Positions 1 through 8,783 of a DNA stretch of 12,941 bases are shown in pieces. Below the pieces are notes generated by a model. It was not told the origin of the DNA, ran no database searches, and was given only the letters and a program-made list of their open reading frames with translations. The stretch's first letter is position 1, and every line of letters begins with the position of its first letter. The DNA lies in the NCBI GenBank assembly GCA_963808455.1, contig CAWEHT010000105.1, positions 1 through 12,941 of the forward strand, in the 5' to 3' direction. Origin of the DNA: CAWEHT01 sp963808455. Lineage in GTDB: Bacteria > Chloroflexota > Anaerolineae > CG2-30-64-16. Made by a program: the position numbers and the translations under genes.

Positions 1-2005
1 TTTACCTGCTCGGCCTGGCCCAACGCCGCTGGCTGGCCAGCTGCGGCGCTGGCGGCCTCGGAAGTGCCATTTGTAAAGCGCACATCAACCCCACTCACGG
101 GCTTGCCGCTCTTGAGATCGGTGACCCAGGCAAGCGCACCGTCCTGCGTGCTCTTGAGGGTCACGTTCAGGTCGGTACGGACGAGAAGTTGCCGTCCCGT
201 CGTCACCACGTTCTTGCCCGAGTCATCTGTGCCGGCGCCGCTGACTTCGAGATAGTAAAGGCCGGGCCCCAGCGCTGTACCATCTTGGTTGGTTAGCTTT
301 ACCCGTTGGATGCCCGGCACGTTACGCGGCGACGTCGTGTCGAGTCGCCAATCGTTGAGCAGGTTCGCAGGCTGCGCCGTGTAGTCTTGCCAGGCTTGCC
401 AATCGGCACTGGTCAAAGCGATGAAGTCGTCCAGCGGAACCGTGTAGAGCCTGTAGTGGACGGAAGGGATGTTGAGATAGCTGACAACCGCCTCCGTGGC
501 CGTGTAGGCGTTGTAGCTGCCCACGCGGCCGTTTCCATTCACGTCCAGCGTGGAAGCATAATCGCCGGTGGTGAAATGCAGGATGAAGTCCTTGCCGAGC
601 GTATTGCCATAGGGATCGGCCAACTGCGCGCTGAGGGTAACCGTGTAAGTCGTGGCCGGCTGTTTGTCAAAGGTCAGATAGAGGCTGTTGTCATAATCAC
701 TGTACGATGTGTAGACCTGTGAGGGTTGGGGGAGGACGGTGTAGGTGCCGGTCACGAACGTGCCGGCATCCATGGGAGCGCCGAAACGAAACTCGACTGT
801 GCCGTAGGGATCCGTGTCTGCTGATCCTGGGAAGGGCTCGTCTTCACGATTCCCGGCAGCCCCACAGTAGAAAAAGTGCGGCTGTAGGCACGTGCCAGGC
901 TGCCGGGCCCGCTGGCTGGGCGGGAGGTCGCTGCCACCACTGCGGTGTAGCTAGTGCCGAACTGCAGCCTGGACGTTGGTTGGAACCCGAGCTGAGTGCT
1001 ATCGGAGTTCCAGGTGAACGTGCCCGAAACTGGTTGGCTGGCTTGGTTGAGCAGCGAGAACGCGGCTGCTGTGCTGGAATGGTCCATCGCAGTTGAGAAG
1101 GTCACGCTGATTGGCGCTTCAACCTCTATCGGGTTCTGATTATCAGGTTGCCAGTCAGTAACCGTGGGTTGTGTTGTCGTGAAAGTAAACGAATAGCTCT
1201 TGGGCAGCACGCCACCGGTGGTATCTGCCAGCCCCGCCGGCAGTGTGACCGAGTAGATGGTCGCAGCGGCGAGCCCACGTGCCGGCGTGAACTGGTAGAG
1301 GCTGGTCGAAAGCCATTGCCCCTTGCCGTTGACCGTCGGCGTGATGACCAGGGGCTGGGGCAAAGAAGCCTGATCGGCAACGCCTGTGAGCGGTACCACA
1401 GGACGGTTGAAGGATACGACCAACGGAATGTTGACGGCCACATCCGTGGCGCCATCGGCAGGCTGGCTACCAGCCACCATGAGATAGCCTGCCGTGGTTA
1501 CTTGAAAAGATGCTACCTGCTGCAGCTTGAGCCCACTGGCAGCCGCGGCGCTGGCGGCTACCTGCACCTGGTAGGTGGTGGCGCGTTTGAGGGCCACGGC
1601 AGGCTGAAACGTAAGTTGGTTGCCCTCAACTGTGACCCGGCCGGAGACCTTAGGTTTGATACTGAATGCCAGGGCCGTGCTGCTGGGGTCCATCGGCTGA
1701 TCGAAAGTAATGACTATGGGAGCGCTCACCCTTTGCTCTTCGCCGGCGGCGGGAGATACCGTCACGACAATCGGCGGCAGAGGCACGCTGGTTGGGGTCG
1801 CTGTGGGCGTGCTGGGCAAAGGGGCAGCCGTGGCCGAACCGGCAGCGGCCAGGGCCGGCGCGGCCGAACTGGCAGAGGTCAGGGTCGGGGCGGCCGACGC
1901 TTCGGCAGCCGGCAGCCGGGGCGGCGTCGTCTGGCATCCTTGGAGGAGCGGTGTCAGGGCCAACGTCAGGACAAAGAACAAGGCAAGGGCACGGTTGCTT
2001 TTCAT
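1..2005 (-). CDS. Bacterial alpha-2-macroglobulin-like lipoprotein with N-terminal Ig-like repeats (partial, one frameshift)
   Basis: Large envelope protein of the bacterial alpha-2-macroglobulin (A2M) type, thought to trap proteases at the cell surface or in the periplasm. The N-terminus is a lipoprotein signal: a hydrophobic stretch ends in LLQGC with Cys24, then a Pro/Ala/Ser/Thr-rich linker to about residue 77. Four Big_5/SbsA-like Ig repeats follow (about 78-172, 173-279, 280-383 and one across the break), each with a pattern like ITFDQPMDPSS or VTFSTAMDHSS. After them comes macroglobulin-type sequence: YLNIPSVHYRLYTVPLDDF near 430-490, and WVTDLKSGKPVSGVDVRF near 73-128. The reading frame shifts once at about 810-831; one base missing, for example in the GGG at 829-831, restores it. 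The rest of the protein, including any thioester CxEQ motif, lies beyond the left edge. The start ATG (2003-2005) has AGGAGG at 2011-2016, 5 nt away. The gene follows pbpC on the same strand, the classic A2M neighbourhood. Family call is firm; in vivo role is inferred. Confidence 0.88.
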
Positions 2006-2103
2006 TGGGGCCTCCTCTGGGTCGAAACTTGATAGCAGTGCTCAACGGTCGCCCGCGACTGCTAACATGCGGGCATGGTGCGCAGCAAGAGGCCCCCCAC
2101 TGC

Positions 2104-2123
2104 CAGTTGCCAGCCGGCAACTG
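2104..2123 (-). terminator. Perfect hairpin directly after pbpC stop
   Basis: CAGTTGCC and GGCAACTG form a perfect 8-bp stem with a 4-nt loop, ending one base before the pbpC stop codon (2125-2127). There is no T-run after it in the minus direction, so it is not a textbook intrinsic terminator. It may protect the pbpC 3' end or reduce read-through into the alpha-2-macroglobulin gene, whose start is about 100 nt downstream. Confidence 0.4.
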
Positions 2124-2124
2124 C

Positions 2125-4944
2125 CTAGTTTACCGAGATCGTGACCGAGTCGCTGAGGATCTCTGCTGCCATTTGCTGCGGTGGCCATGGCTTGCAGCGT
2201 GTGCCGGCCCGTTTCCAACGGCCACCAGGCTGTATACTCGGGCGCCGTGACGTTGGCCAGCAACGTACCATCAACCAACAGTTCGATAGGCTTGCCCTGC
2301 GCCGCCAGCGTTGGACCGGGCCGCGCCGTGACAGGCAACTGTTGCACACTGTCAGGCAAGACGGGGTCCAGGTGAAATGAAGCGTTCGGATCAGGGCTGA
2401 TTAGCATGAGCGCGGGGTTTGCGGCACCGCGTGCCGACAGCCCGGCCGTGGCGCTTCCTGCTGCCGAGGTGTAATCGGCGAAATCCGCCAGTTGGGGCAG
2501 GTGGCTTGCGCGGGCCCAGTCTTGCAGCTCCGCAGGCAACTCCCAAATGGTCTCGTAGCGTACGTCATCGGGCGGCGCATCTGGCCCCGCCGGTGCGCCG
2601 TCTCTTGCGTCCAAGGCGACGCGATACGGTCTCGTCCGACCTCAGCCGGCTTGGTGCCTGCGATGAACCATTCCACGTGCCTGTCTGGGCAGGGGACAGC
2701 CACAGGAGTTGACGGAGCGCCAGGCTGAAGTGGAGAAGATGCAGCTGGAGTTGTGCCCTGCTTCCCATTTGCCGCTTCCCGTGTTCCCGGCAGCAGCCCG
2801 GAGTCGGCGCACACTTCCAAATGGATGAGCCCGCCTGGCCGGTCGAACTGGCTTGGCGGCGTGCCGCGCAGGACGGTGGTCATGAAGTCATGCCAGATCG
2901 GACCGGCGCCCGAGATGCCGCTGATGTCACGCATGGGCGTATTGTCGGCGTTGCCCACCCACACCCCGGTGGTGAGGTCGGGCGTGTAGCCGAGGGTCCA
3001 GTTGTCTCGCCAATCCGTCGTAGTGCCGGTCTTGGCGGCAGCAGGGCGGCCGATCTCCAACACGTTGCCCGGGCCGAACGCGGGCAACCGAGCGTCGTCG
3101 TCGCTCAAGATATCGGTGACCAAATAAGCGGCCCGAGGGTCGATGGCACTCTCCTGCTGCGCGCCGGACTGATCCCCGCTGGCGGACGCTCCTGAAGCAC
3201 CCGGCTCCAGGATGACCTGGCCATCCAGCGTCTCGACTCGCTGGATGGCGAAGGGCGACACACGCTGGCCGCCGTTCGCGAAGGCAGCGTAAGCCGCGGT
3301 CAGGTCGAGCAGGCGCACGGCGCCGCCGCCCAGGGTCAGGGCGAGCCCGAAGGAAGATGGCTGCGCTGCGGCACCGGTCTGGGCAGTGCCAGGCCCTGTG
3401 GTGGTCACCGGCGTTGGCAGGTCTCCATCGGGCCGGGCCTGGCCCACACTCCCGCCTGCGGCCGCTCGCCCTGCCGCAGCCTCGCCGGCCGTCGGCCTGA
3501 AGTCCGCGCTGAAGGTGAGTCCCAGGCGGCCGGCTTGCTGGATCAAGGCATTGACCCCGATGAATTGCAGGGTCTTGACGGCCGGTATATTGTAAGAGTT
3601 GGCAAGCGCCGTGCGTGCGCTTACTGGCCCGTGGAATTGCTGATCGTAGTTCTCGGGGACGTAAGGCTGGCCCTCGGCAGTGGGAAAAACTGTGCGCACG
3701 TCCGCAATCAGCGTTGCGGGCGTCCAGGGTGCTACCCCAGCCTGACGAGCACGTGCTGGGTCGAAGGCGGCGGCGTACGTCAAGGGCTTGATAGCCGATC
3801 CCGGCTGGCGCGGAGCCAGCGCCGCATTCACCGCGCCGCTGATACTCGAATCGAAGTAGTTGGGGCTGCCGATCATGGCCAGGACGGCGCCGGTGTGTGG
3901 GTCAAGCGCGACAAGGGCGGCGTCGGTCACATGCCGTTCGGGGCTGGCCTGTGGATCACAGGTGCCGGCGGGCGCACCACCGGAGCAGGGTTGAAGCAGG
4001 GCGAGCTGGCGGGAGACGATTTCCTCGGCGCGCTTCTGCCAATCCAGGTCCAGGGTGGTCGTCACACGGAGCCCACCGGCCCGCAGCATTGTGGGCGGCA
4101 ACAGTTGCTCCAGCTGGCTTTGCACCCACATGACGAAGTGCGGCGCGGCGATGGGGAACGGCGTCGCGGCAAAGACCAATCGCTCGCTGCTCGCGTCCGC
4201 GGCATCCTGGCTGCTGATAAAGCCACCCTTTTGCATTAGCGACAGGACCACGCCTTGGCGCTCGTGGGCCGCGTCCGGGTTTTCGAGTGGGTTATAGCCC
4301 GCAGGATTCTGGGGCAGGCCCGCCAGCATGGCGCATTGTGCCAGGTCAAGCTCGTGTGCATGGACCCCAAAATACGCCTGCGCCGCAGCTTCAATGCCGA
4401 CGGCGAAATGCCCGTAGTATGTCGTATTCAGATAGAGAGCCAGGATCTGATCCTTGCTAAAGTGGCTTTCCAAGCGCAGCGCCAACCAGGCCTCGCGCAG
4501 CTTGCGCCGCAGCGAGCGCTGATTACGCTCTTCCTGGCTCAAATAGAGATTGCGAGCGACTTGCTGCGTCAGCGTGCTGGCGCCAGAGAACCCCTGCTTT
4601 CCTAACAGGTCTTGCCAGGCCACGCGGGCAATGGCCAACGGGTCAACTCCGGGGTGAGCGTAGAATCGGCTGTCTTCGGTGGCGATGGTAGCCTGGCGGC
4701 AAGCCAGAGGGATGACGTCGAAAGCGACCGGCGTGAACTTGCTGCCATTGGGGTCAATGACTTCATAGAGCAGGCGGCCAAAGCGGTCTGTGATGACGAT
4801 GCTGGGCGTGCCGGCCTGGCTCAACGGCTGCGCGGGATCGGGCAGGCCTGCCAGCAGGCCCTGGGCGAGCACGGCCACGAGGGCGCATAGCGCTAGCGCC
4901 CCCAGGGCCACGGGCCAACCGACATGCAACTTCGGGATGGTCAC
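2125..4944 (-). CDS. pbpC: Penicillin-binding protein 1C, bifunctional transglycosylase/transpeptidase (two frameshifts)
   Basis: Membrane-anchored peptidoglycan synthase that polymerises glycan strands and crosslinks peptides outside the membrane. One N-terminal TM helix (about residues 9-32). The GT51 domain has TEDSRFYAHPGVD with catalytic Glu90, GASTLTQQ (121-128), RRKLREA, and KDQILALYLN. The transpeptidase domain has SAIK (Ser383, Lys386), SYN (450-452) and KTGT (638-641). The C-terminus has PbpC-type signatures VCADSGLLPG and EWFIAGTKP, then a BiPBP_C-like Ig domain (SPDPNASFHLDPVLP, YTAWWPLETGRHTL) ending SDSVTISVN. Two breaks are needed: one base missing at about 2611-2628 and one extra base at about 2160-2175. 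With both, the span gives about 939 aa, longer than E. coli PbpC (770 aa), partly from an Ala/Gly/Thr/Pro-rich insert of about 45 residues between SYN and KTGT. The GTG start at 4942-4944 is chosen for its Shine-Dalgarno; an upstream GTG at 5004 lacks one. The alpha-2-macroglobulin gene follows, as in many bacteria. Confidence 0.92.
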
Positions 4945-4951
4945 TGAACTT

Positions 4952-4955
4952 TCCT
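4952..4955 (-). promoter_or_regulatory. Shine-Dalgarno deciding the pbpC start
   Basis: In the minus direction AGGA (within CCAGGAAAG) lies 7 nt before GTG at 4944-4942. The alternative GTG at 5004-5002 has no purine-rich site before it, and starting there would add 20 residues ahead of the membrane anchor. Confidence 0.5.
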
Positions 4956-5082
4956 GGCTCGTTGTTGCTAGCCAACGAAACGGATCCTGTATCCGAACGA
5001 TCACGCATTAAGACGAAATCAGCAGCGCCGTTGTTCCGGGCCGAGGACCATGTAACTCCTAAGGCTTGAGGCGGGTGCCTGA

Positions 5083-6333
5083 TCATGCCCCGAGCGCGGC
5101 CTTGCGTGCCAGGCGCTCGCGATCGCGTGCCCGCCGTTTGTCGGCCAATGATGGCGCCGGACCGCGGCGCAGCACGTTAATGATCTCCGCCATGACGCAT
5201 ACCGCGATCTCGGCCGGCGTTTGGGCACTAATGTCGATCCCGATCGGCGCATATATGCGGTCGAATTTTGCTGCATCGATGCCCATTTCGCCAGTCAGCA
5301 GCTTGAAGACGGCATCGACTCGCCAGTTGTGAGCCGATCATGCCAATATAGGCGACCGGGCGATCCAGAACCTCCAGGAGGCATTCGACGTCGTGAGTGT
5401 GCCCGCGGGTCACCAGGACCAAAAAACTATCCTCGTCGAGCGATAGGCTGCGCACAGTCTCGCGCAGAGGCGCTGCCAGCACGCGGCGTGCGGTCGGAAA
5501 GCGGCTCAGGTTTGCAAAAGCCGGCCGGTCATCGATCACCGTTACGGCAAAATCACAGGCCGTGGCGATCTGTGCCAGCGGCACGGCGATGTGGCCGGCC
5601 CCCACAATCACCAATTCCGGCGACCGGCGTTGCACCTCGACGAACAAGGCGACCCCTTCAGCCGCGTAGCGCAGCTGGCGATGTTGGCGGCCGCGAAGAA
5701 CTTCCACCGCGTCGTCCAGTGCACGCTCCGCCATCGGCTCTGGCAGGGCCAGGTCGCCAAGCGGCGGCCGGTCAAGCCAGATTACGGCCTCGTTGCCAGG
5801 TCTAGGTCCCTCCAATACCTTGACAAGTGCTACCGGCTCCGCGCCGCGGTGGATGCAAGCAATGCAGAGACGCGTTCGGCGGCGGAACCTTCCCCACGCG
5901 CCGGTCCCTTCGAACGAGGATCATGGCCTGGCTCGTCCTGATTGCCCACCGCAACCGCGCCGGCGCCCGCGGGCTGCGTGGGGCCCTGCGACCCCGCCTC
6001 CAGGCTGGGCGACCGCTGCCCTACTCGCTGCACGAATACATCGAATATGCCGCCGCAAACGCCGAGGGCTTCCAAGGAGACGTCCTCCGTCAGGTCAACC
6101 CGCACCAGCGCGGGCACACCGGACTCCATGACGCCGACTGCGGCGCGTATTACATCCGCCTCCCCGCAACCACCGCCGACCGTGCCGACATGACGCCCCA
6201 GTGGATGGATGATCATCGTGGCGCCGACCTCGCGCGGCACGGAGCCTTTGACGCCGACGATCGTTGCTACCGCTACAGTCTCGTTGCTGGCCAGCATCCC
6301 GGCCAGCTGATCGTAAATGCTTTCAGTCGCCAT
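5083..6333 (-). CDS. xdhC: XdhC/CoxI family molybdenum hydroxylase maturation protein (two frameshifts)
   Basis: XdhC proteins bind molybdenum cofactor, assist its sulfuration and insert it into xanthine-dehydrogenase-family enzymes in the cytoplasm. The N-terminal XdhC_CoxI domain (about 1-105) has VAVATIVGVKGSVPREVGA, GTVGGGCGEADVI and GVCGGIFDVFV. A variable linker follows, then EPVALVKVLEGP and the C-terminal XdhC_C Rossmann domain, with LVIVGAGHIAVPLAQ near residue 235-250 and AYIGMIGS. The tail continues VDAVFKLLTGEMGIDAAKFDRIYAPIGIDI and ends RERLARKAALGA. Two compensating breaks are needed: one base missing at about 5845-5860 and one extra base at about 5318-5333 (for example in a GG). 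Corrected length is about 416 aa, within the range of fused two-domain members. The start ATG (6331-6333) has AGGAG 7 nt upstream, lying inside the end of the MocA-like gene; the two overlap by 11 bp, so translation is probably coupled. No hydroxylase subunit is present in the window. Confidence 0.9.
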
Positions 6334-7003
6334 TACTCAGCTCCTGCTCTCCACTATCGCCCGATTTCCCCCTCTCACAGTCTGCCTCACGCAATTGTAG
6401 CTCAGGGTCGCCGGCCATCATCCTCTGATAATCGGCGGGGGTATCCAGGTCTGCCAGCGTGGCGGGGCTGGCCACCGGCAGGTACACCGTCGAATCACGA
6501 TGCGCAGCCATGACAGCCCGCAATGGCTCCTCTGTCGCCAGGATCTCCGGCCATCGTGCCCGTGGGAGCAGTATCGGGTGGCCGGCCCGTCCCGCAAAGC
6601 TCGGCACCACGATGGATGTCCAATTGTGCGCTGCGCCCTCGGCCAAGATGGCCCGCACCAGGCGGGCCTCAATCTGTGGCTGGTCTCCCAGGCATAGCAG
6701 TGCGGCGGGCTTTTGTGGGTTCTCAGCCAACAGCGCAGCGAGACCTGTTTGGATGGAGCTCAGCATCCCCTTCTCGTAGTCGTGGTTGACCACCGTTCGG
6801 GCGCTCGTGCCGGCCAGAGCCGGAGCCAACTCCGCGGCCCGGTAGCCGGCCACTACCAATACATCATCCAGCCCGGCCGCCGCCAGGGTGGCCACCACTT
6901 GCCAGATAACTGTGTGCCCTCGCCAGGGCAGCAGCAGCTTGAAGGCGCCCATCCGCCGCGAGAGACCAGCGGCAAGCACTACGGCACTGCACGCGTGGTC
7001 CAT
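6323..7003 (-). CDS. mocA: MocA/MobA-like molybdenum cofactor nucleotidyltransferase
   Basis: Predicted cytidylyltransferase that converts molybdopterin-Mo cofactor to the dinucleotide form used by molybdenum hydroxylases (NTP_transf_3 family, cytoplasmic). The 226-aa intact frame starts with the nucleotide-binding signature VVLAAGLSRRMGAFKLLLPW (residues 8-27), followed by NHDYEKGMLSSIQTGL, the metal/nucleotide GDQP at 106-109, GRAGHPILLPR (138-148) and DLDTPADY (185-192). The N-terminal segment resembles E. coli MocA. The ATG (7001-7003) shares its A with the TGA stop of the phosphofructokinase (TGATG). There is no separate strong Shine-Dalgarno, so termination-reinitiation coupling is likely; a TTG one codon upstream is a weaker alternative. 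The 3' end overlaps xdhC by 11 bp. CTP rather than GTP specificity is inferred from the xdhC neighbour and MocA similarity. The C-terminal 35 residues are charged and not obviously conserved. Confidence 0.87.
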   Translation of the reverse strand: MDHACSAVVLAAGLSRRMGAFKLLLPWRGHTVIWQVVATLAAAGLDDVLVVAGYRAAELAPALAGTSARTVVNHDYEKGMLSSIQTGLAALLAENPQKPAALLCLGDQPQIEARLVRAILAEGAAHNWTSIVVPSFAGRAGHPILLPRARWPEILATEEPLRAVMAAHRDSTVYLPVASPATLADLDTPADYQRMMAGDPELQLREADCERGKSGDSGEQELSNGD

Positions 7004-8179
7004 CAATAGAGGAACATCGGCTTGCCAAGCATGTCGGCCACTTTGGGCCGGTAATGTTCGCGGTCGTACAACTCGTTAACGTCCACTCGCTTGGTGCCGG
7101 ACAGCAGGGTGCTCATCGGCACGTGGGTGTACTTGCCGTCGCGCAAGGCGACCATGCGCCCGGAACGACCGTTGGCCACCAGATCGGTGGCCAGGTTGGC
7201 GTAGCTCAAGGCTACCATGCGGTCGAGGGAGTCCGGCGCCCCTGAGCGCATCAGGTAGCCGAGCTGCTGATAAATGATGTTCTCTCCGGTCACCTTTTTC
7301 AGCAACTCGCCGATGATCGAGCCGATGCCGCCCAACTTGCGATGGCCATAGGCATCCTGTTCGCCCGTCTCGATCACCTCTCCGCCGATCATCATCGCGC
7401 CCTCGGAAATGGCCAGGATCGCGTAATTGCTTGGGTTTTCGCGCTTGTCTTGCTCCAGGAACGCGCCCAGCCTGTTGATATCGAACGGCACTTCGGGTAT
7501 CACCGCGCGGTTGAACGTGGGCGAGATAGGCGGCGAAGAGGGCGGTCTCGCCGCAGTTACGGCCGAAAAGCTCGATGACGGCAATGCGTTCATGCGAGCC
7601 CGTTGGCGTACGCAGCGCAGTGATGAGATCGACGCTGCGTGTGACGGCGGTGCTGAAGCCGATGCAGTAATCTGTACCGAAAACATCATTGTCCATCGTC
7701 TTGGGGATGGCCACCACCGGGAAGCCCTCCTGGTGGAGGCGCCCGGCGTAACTGAGCGTGTCGTCACCTCCGATAGCGATCAGAGCGTCAACATGTAGAT
7801 GCTGCAGCACGTTCAGGATGTGGGGCGTGAAGTCATAACGGTCCACCGATGGCTCCACCGGCTGCGGGTTACCGTCGCGCAGAAAAGCAGGGATCTCTGC
7901 GGCCCGCATGTGAGATGGCCGCGTGCGTGATGTATGTAGGAACGTCCCTCCCGAGCGATCGATCTTGCGCACCACGGCTTTGTTCAGCCGCATCACCCAA
8001 CGCCAGTCATCCTGGGGGTCAGCCGGGTTGATGTTAAGCGGGCCAGCCCAGCCACGGCGGAAACCCACTACTTCGCAGCCGTTATCGACAGCACGGTCTA
8101 CAACCGCTTTGATGCATGGATTCAGCCCAGGGACATCACCACCACCTGTGAGGACGCCAATTGTCTTAGGACCAGGCAT
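7003..8179 (-). CDS. pfp: 6-phosphofructokinase, predicted pyrophosphate-dependent (one frameshift)
   Basis: Phosphorylates fructose 6-phosphate at C1 in glycolysis; with PPi the reaction is reversible. The PFK fold is clear: GVLTGGGDVPGLN (8-20), HTSRT, IAIGGDDTLSYAG (135-146), AIPKTMDNDVFGTDY with catalytic Asp163, ELFGRNCGETAL, then IPEVPFD, ILAISEGA and QQLGYLMRSGAPDSLDRMVA. The donor-discriminating positions are GGDD (Asp140, equivalent to E. coli Gly104) and PKT (Lys160, equivalent to E. coli Gly124). This Asp+Lys pair is the established mark of PPi-dependent PFKs; ATP enzymes have GGDG. One extra base at about 7506-7515 (for example CC for C) breaks the frame; removal gives exactly 391 aa. 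The ATG at 8177-8179 is chosen for AGGAG placed 6-7 nt upstream. The frame stays open to 8335, but the extra residues are not PFK-like. First gene of a coupled pfp-mocA-xdhC unit. PPi use is inferred from residues only. Confidence 0.9.
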
Positions 8180-8258
8180 GTGCTTCTCCTCTTGCTTACG
8201 AGACATGCAAAGCGCAGCGTCGGCGCCATCCACAACAGTATGATAATAGCGACAAGCA

Positions 8259-8308
8259 GCCTTGCAGTTTAAGCTTTTGGAATCGTTTTTGCAAGTCTCT
8301 TGCAAGGC
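8259..8308. repeat. TTGCAA-type repeats bracketing the pfp promoter
   Basis: GCCTTGCA (8259-8266) and TGCAAGGC (8301-8308) are perfect 8-bp inverted copies with centres 42 bp apart, about four helical turns, enclosing both promoter boxes. Two exact copies of the palindrome TTGCAA (8289-8294 and 8300-8305) are 11 bp apart, about one turn, and one coincides with the -35 box. A related TTGCAG is at 8262-8267. This looks like an operator array, but no cognate regulator is visible in the window. Confidence 0.35.
8266..8294 (-). promoter_or_regulatory. Sigma70-like promoter for the pfp-mocA-xdhC unit
   Basis: On the minus strand TTGCAA (8294-8289) and TAAACT (8271-8266) are separated by exactly 17 nt. 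Transcription would start near 8259, leaving a leader of about 80 nt before the ATG at 8179. The -35 box itself is one of the TTGCAA repeats described in the next entry. Confidence 0.45.
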
Positions 8309-8422
8309 CCGCCGCCCCAATCCGCTGGAACACAAAAGCGCTGGGCCCTTCTTGCGTAAGAGGCACCAGCGCCGGCGAGCACCCGACGAGAGCGCAGGGG
8401 AACAAGGTCAAACAAGAGGATT

Positions 8423-8746
8423 TCAGGTCTGCATCTGGTTGGGCGTGTCATCGCCCTGGACAATGACAGCCAGAGCGCGGGTGTTCTCCTCGATGTCCAG
8501 CAAGAGTGACAAAACGCTGCCCATGGCGAAGAGCGGGAGAAAACCAAACACGCCGGTAAGCGCCGCGCCGACTATTGTGCTCACACCGATGGTTGCCGTC
8601 AGGCCCGTCACGCCGGGGACAGATCGCCCGACCAGCGTCGCTCCGAAGATTGCGGCGGCGACACACAGCAGCAGAATCAGCCAGGCCAGAAGCTTCAGGA
8701 TGAAGGCGATGACACGCATCACTCCATATCGACGAGCTACCTTCAA
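8423..8746 (-). CDS. Small membrane protein with two transmembrane segments, function unknown
   Basis: A 107-aa protein I do not recognise as a named family. A short basic N-terminus (KVARRYG) precedes a long hydrophobic stretch (about 11-37) and a second one (about 52-85), joined by a short RSVPGVTGL loop; the C-terminal tail ends with LDIEENTRALAVIV and a polar end. With the basic N-terminus inside, both termini would be cytoplasmic. The TTG start (8744-8746) is supported by AAGGAG at 8754-8759, 7 nt away; an internal ATG nine codons later lacks a comparable site. It lies 37 bp downstream of the duplicated lipoprotein gene on the same strand, so the two are probably co-transcribed. About 240 bp separate its stop from the next gene, with a new promoter in between. 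Confidence 0.65.
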   Translation of the reverse strand: MKVARRYGVMRVIAFILKLLAWLILLLCVAAAIFGATLVGRSVPGVTGLTATIGVSTIVGAALTGVFGFLPLFAMGSVLSLLLDIEENTRALAVIVQGDDTPNQMQT

Positions 8747-8783
8747 GGCGCAACTCCTTCCTTATGAGAGCGGGATGCGACTC

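Noticed and set aside
752..1096. Possible programmed frameshift or true pseudogene in the alpha-2-macroglobulin gene
   Set aside because: No slippery heptamer or downstream structure was seen, and similar single-base breaks occur in four unrelated genes and probably the tRNA, so a data-quality cause is simpler.
1148..2144. Long plus-strand open frames opposite the alpha-2-macroglobulin gene
   Set aside because: Arg/Gly/Ala-rich translations typical of antisense frames in GC-rich genes; the minus strand has a signal peptide, Ig repeats and a ribosome-binding site.
3535..4239. Plus-strand 234-aa open frame opposite pbpC
   Set aside because: Shadow of pbpC; the minus frame carries all transglycosylase and transpeptidase motifs.
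5019..5051. Ten-codon open frame (ATG at 5051-5049) with AGGAG four nt upstream, ahead of pbpC
   Set aside because: A possible leader peptide, but the spacing is short, the peptide has no attenuator-like composition, and no alternative stems were seen.
5827..6513. Plus-strand 228-aa open frame opposite xdhC and mocA
   Set aside because: Arg-rich, no recognisable motif, and no ribosome-binding site that could be defended; xdhC and mocA motifs are on the other strand.
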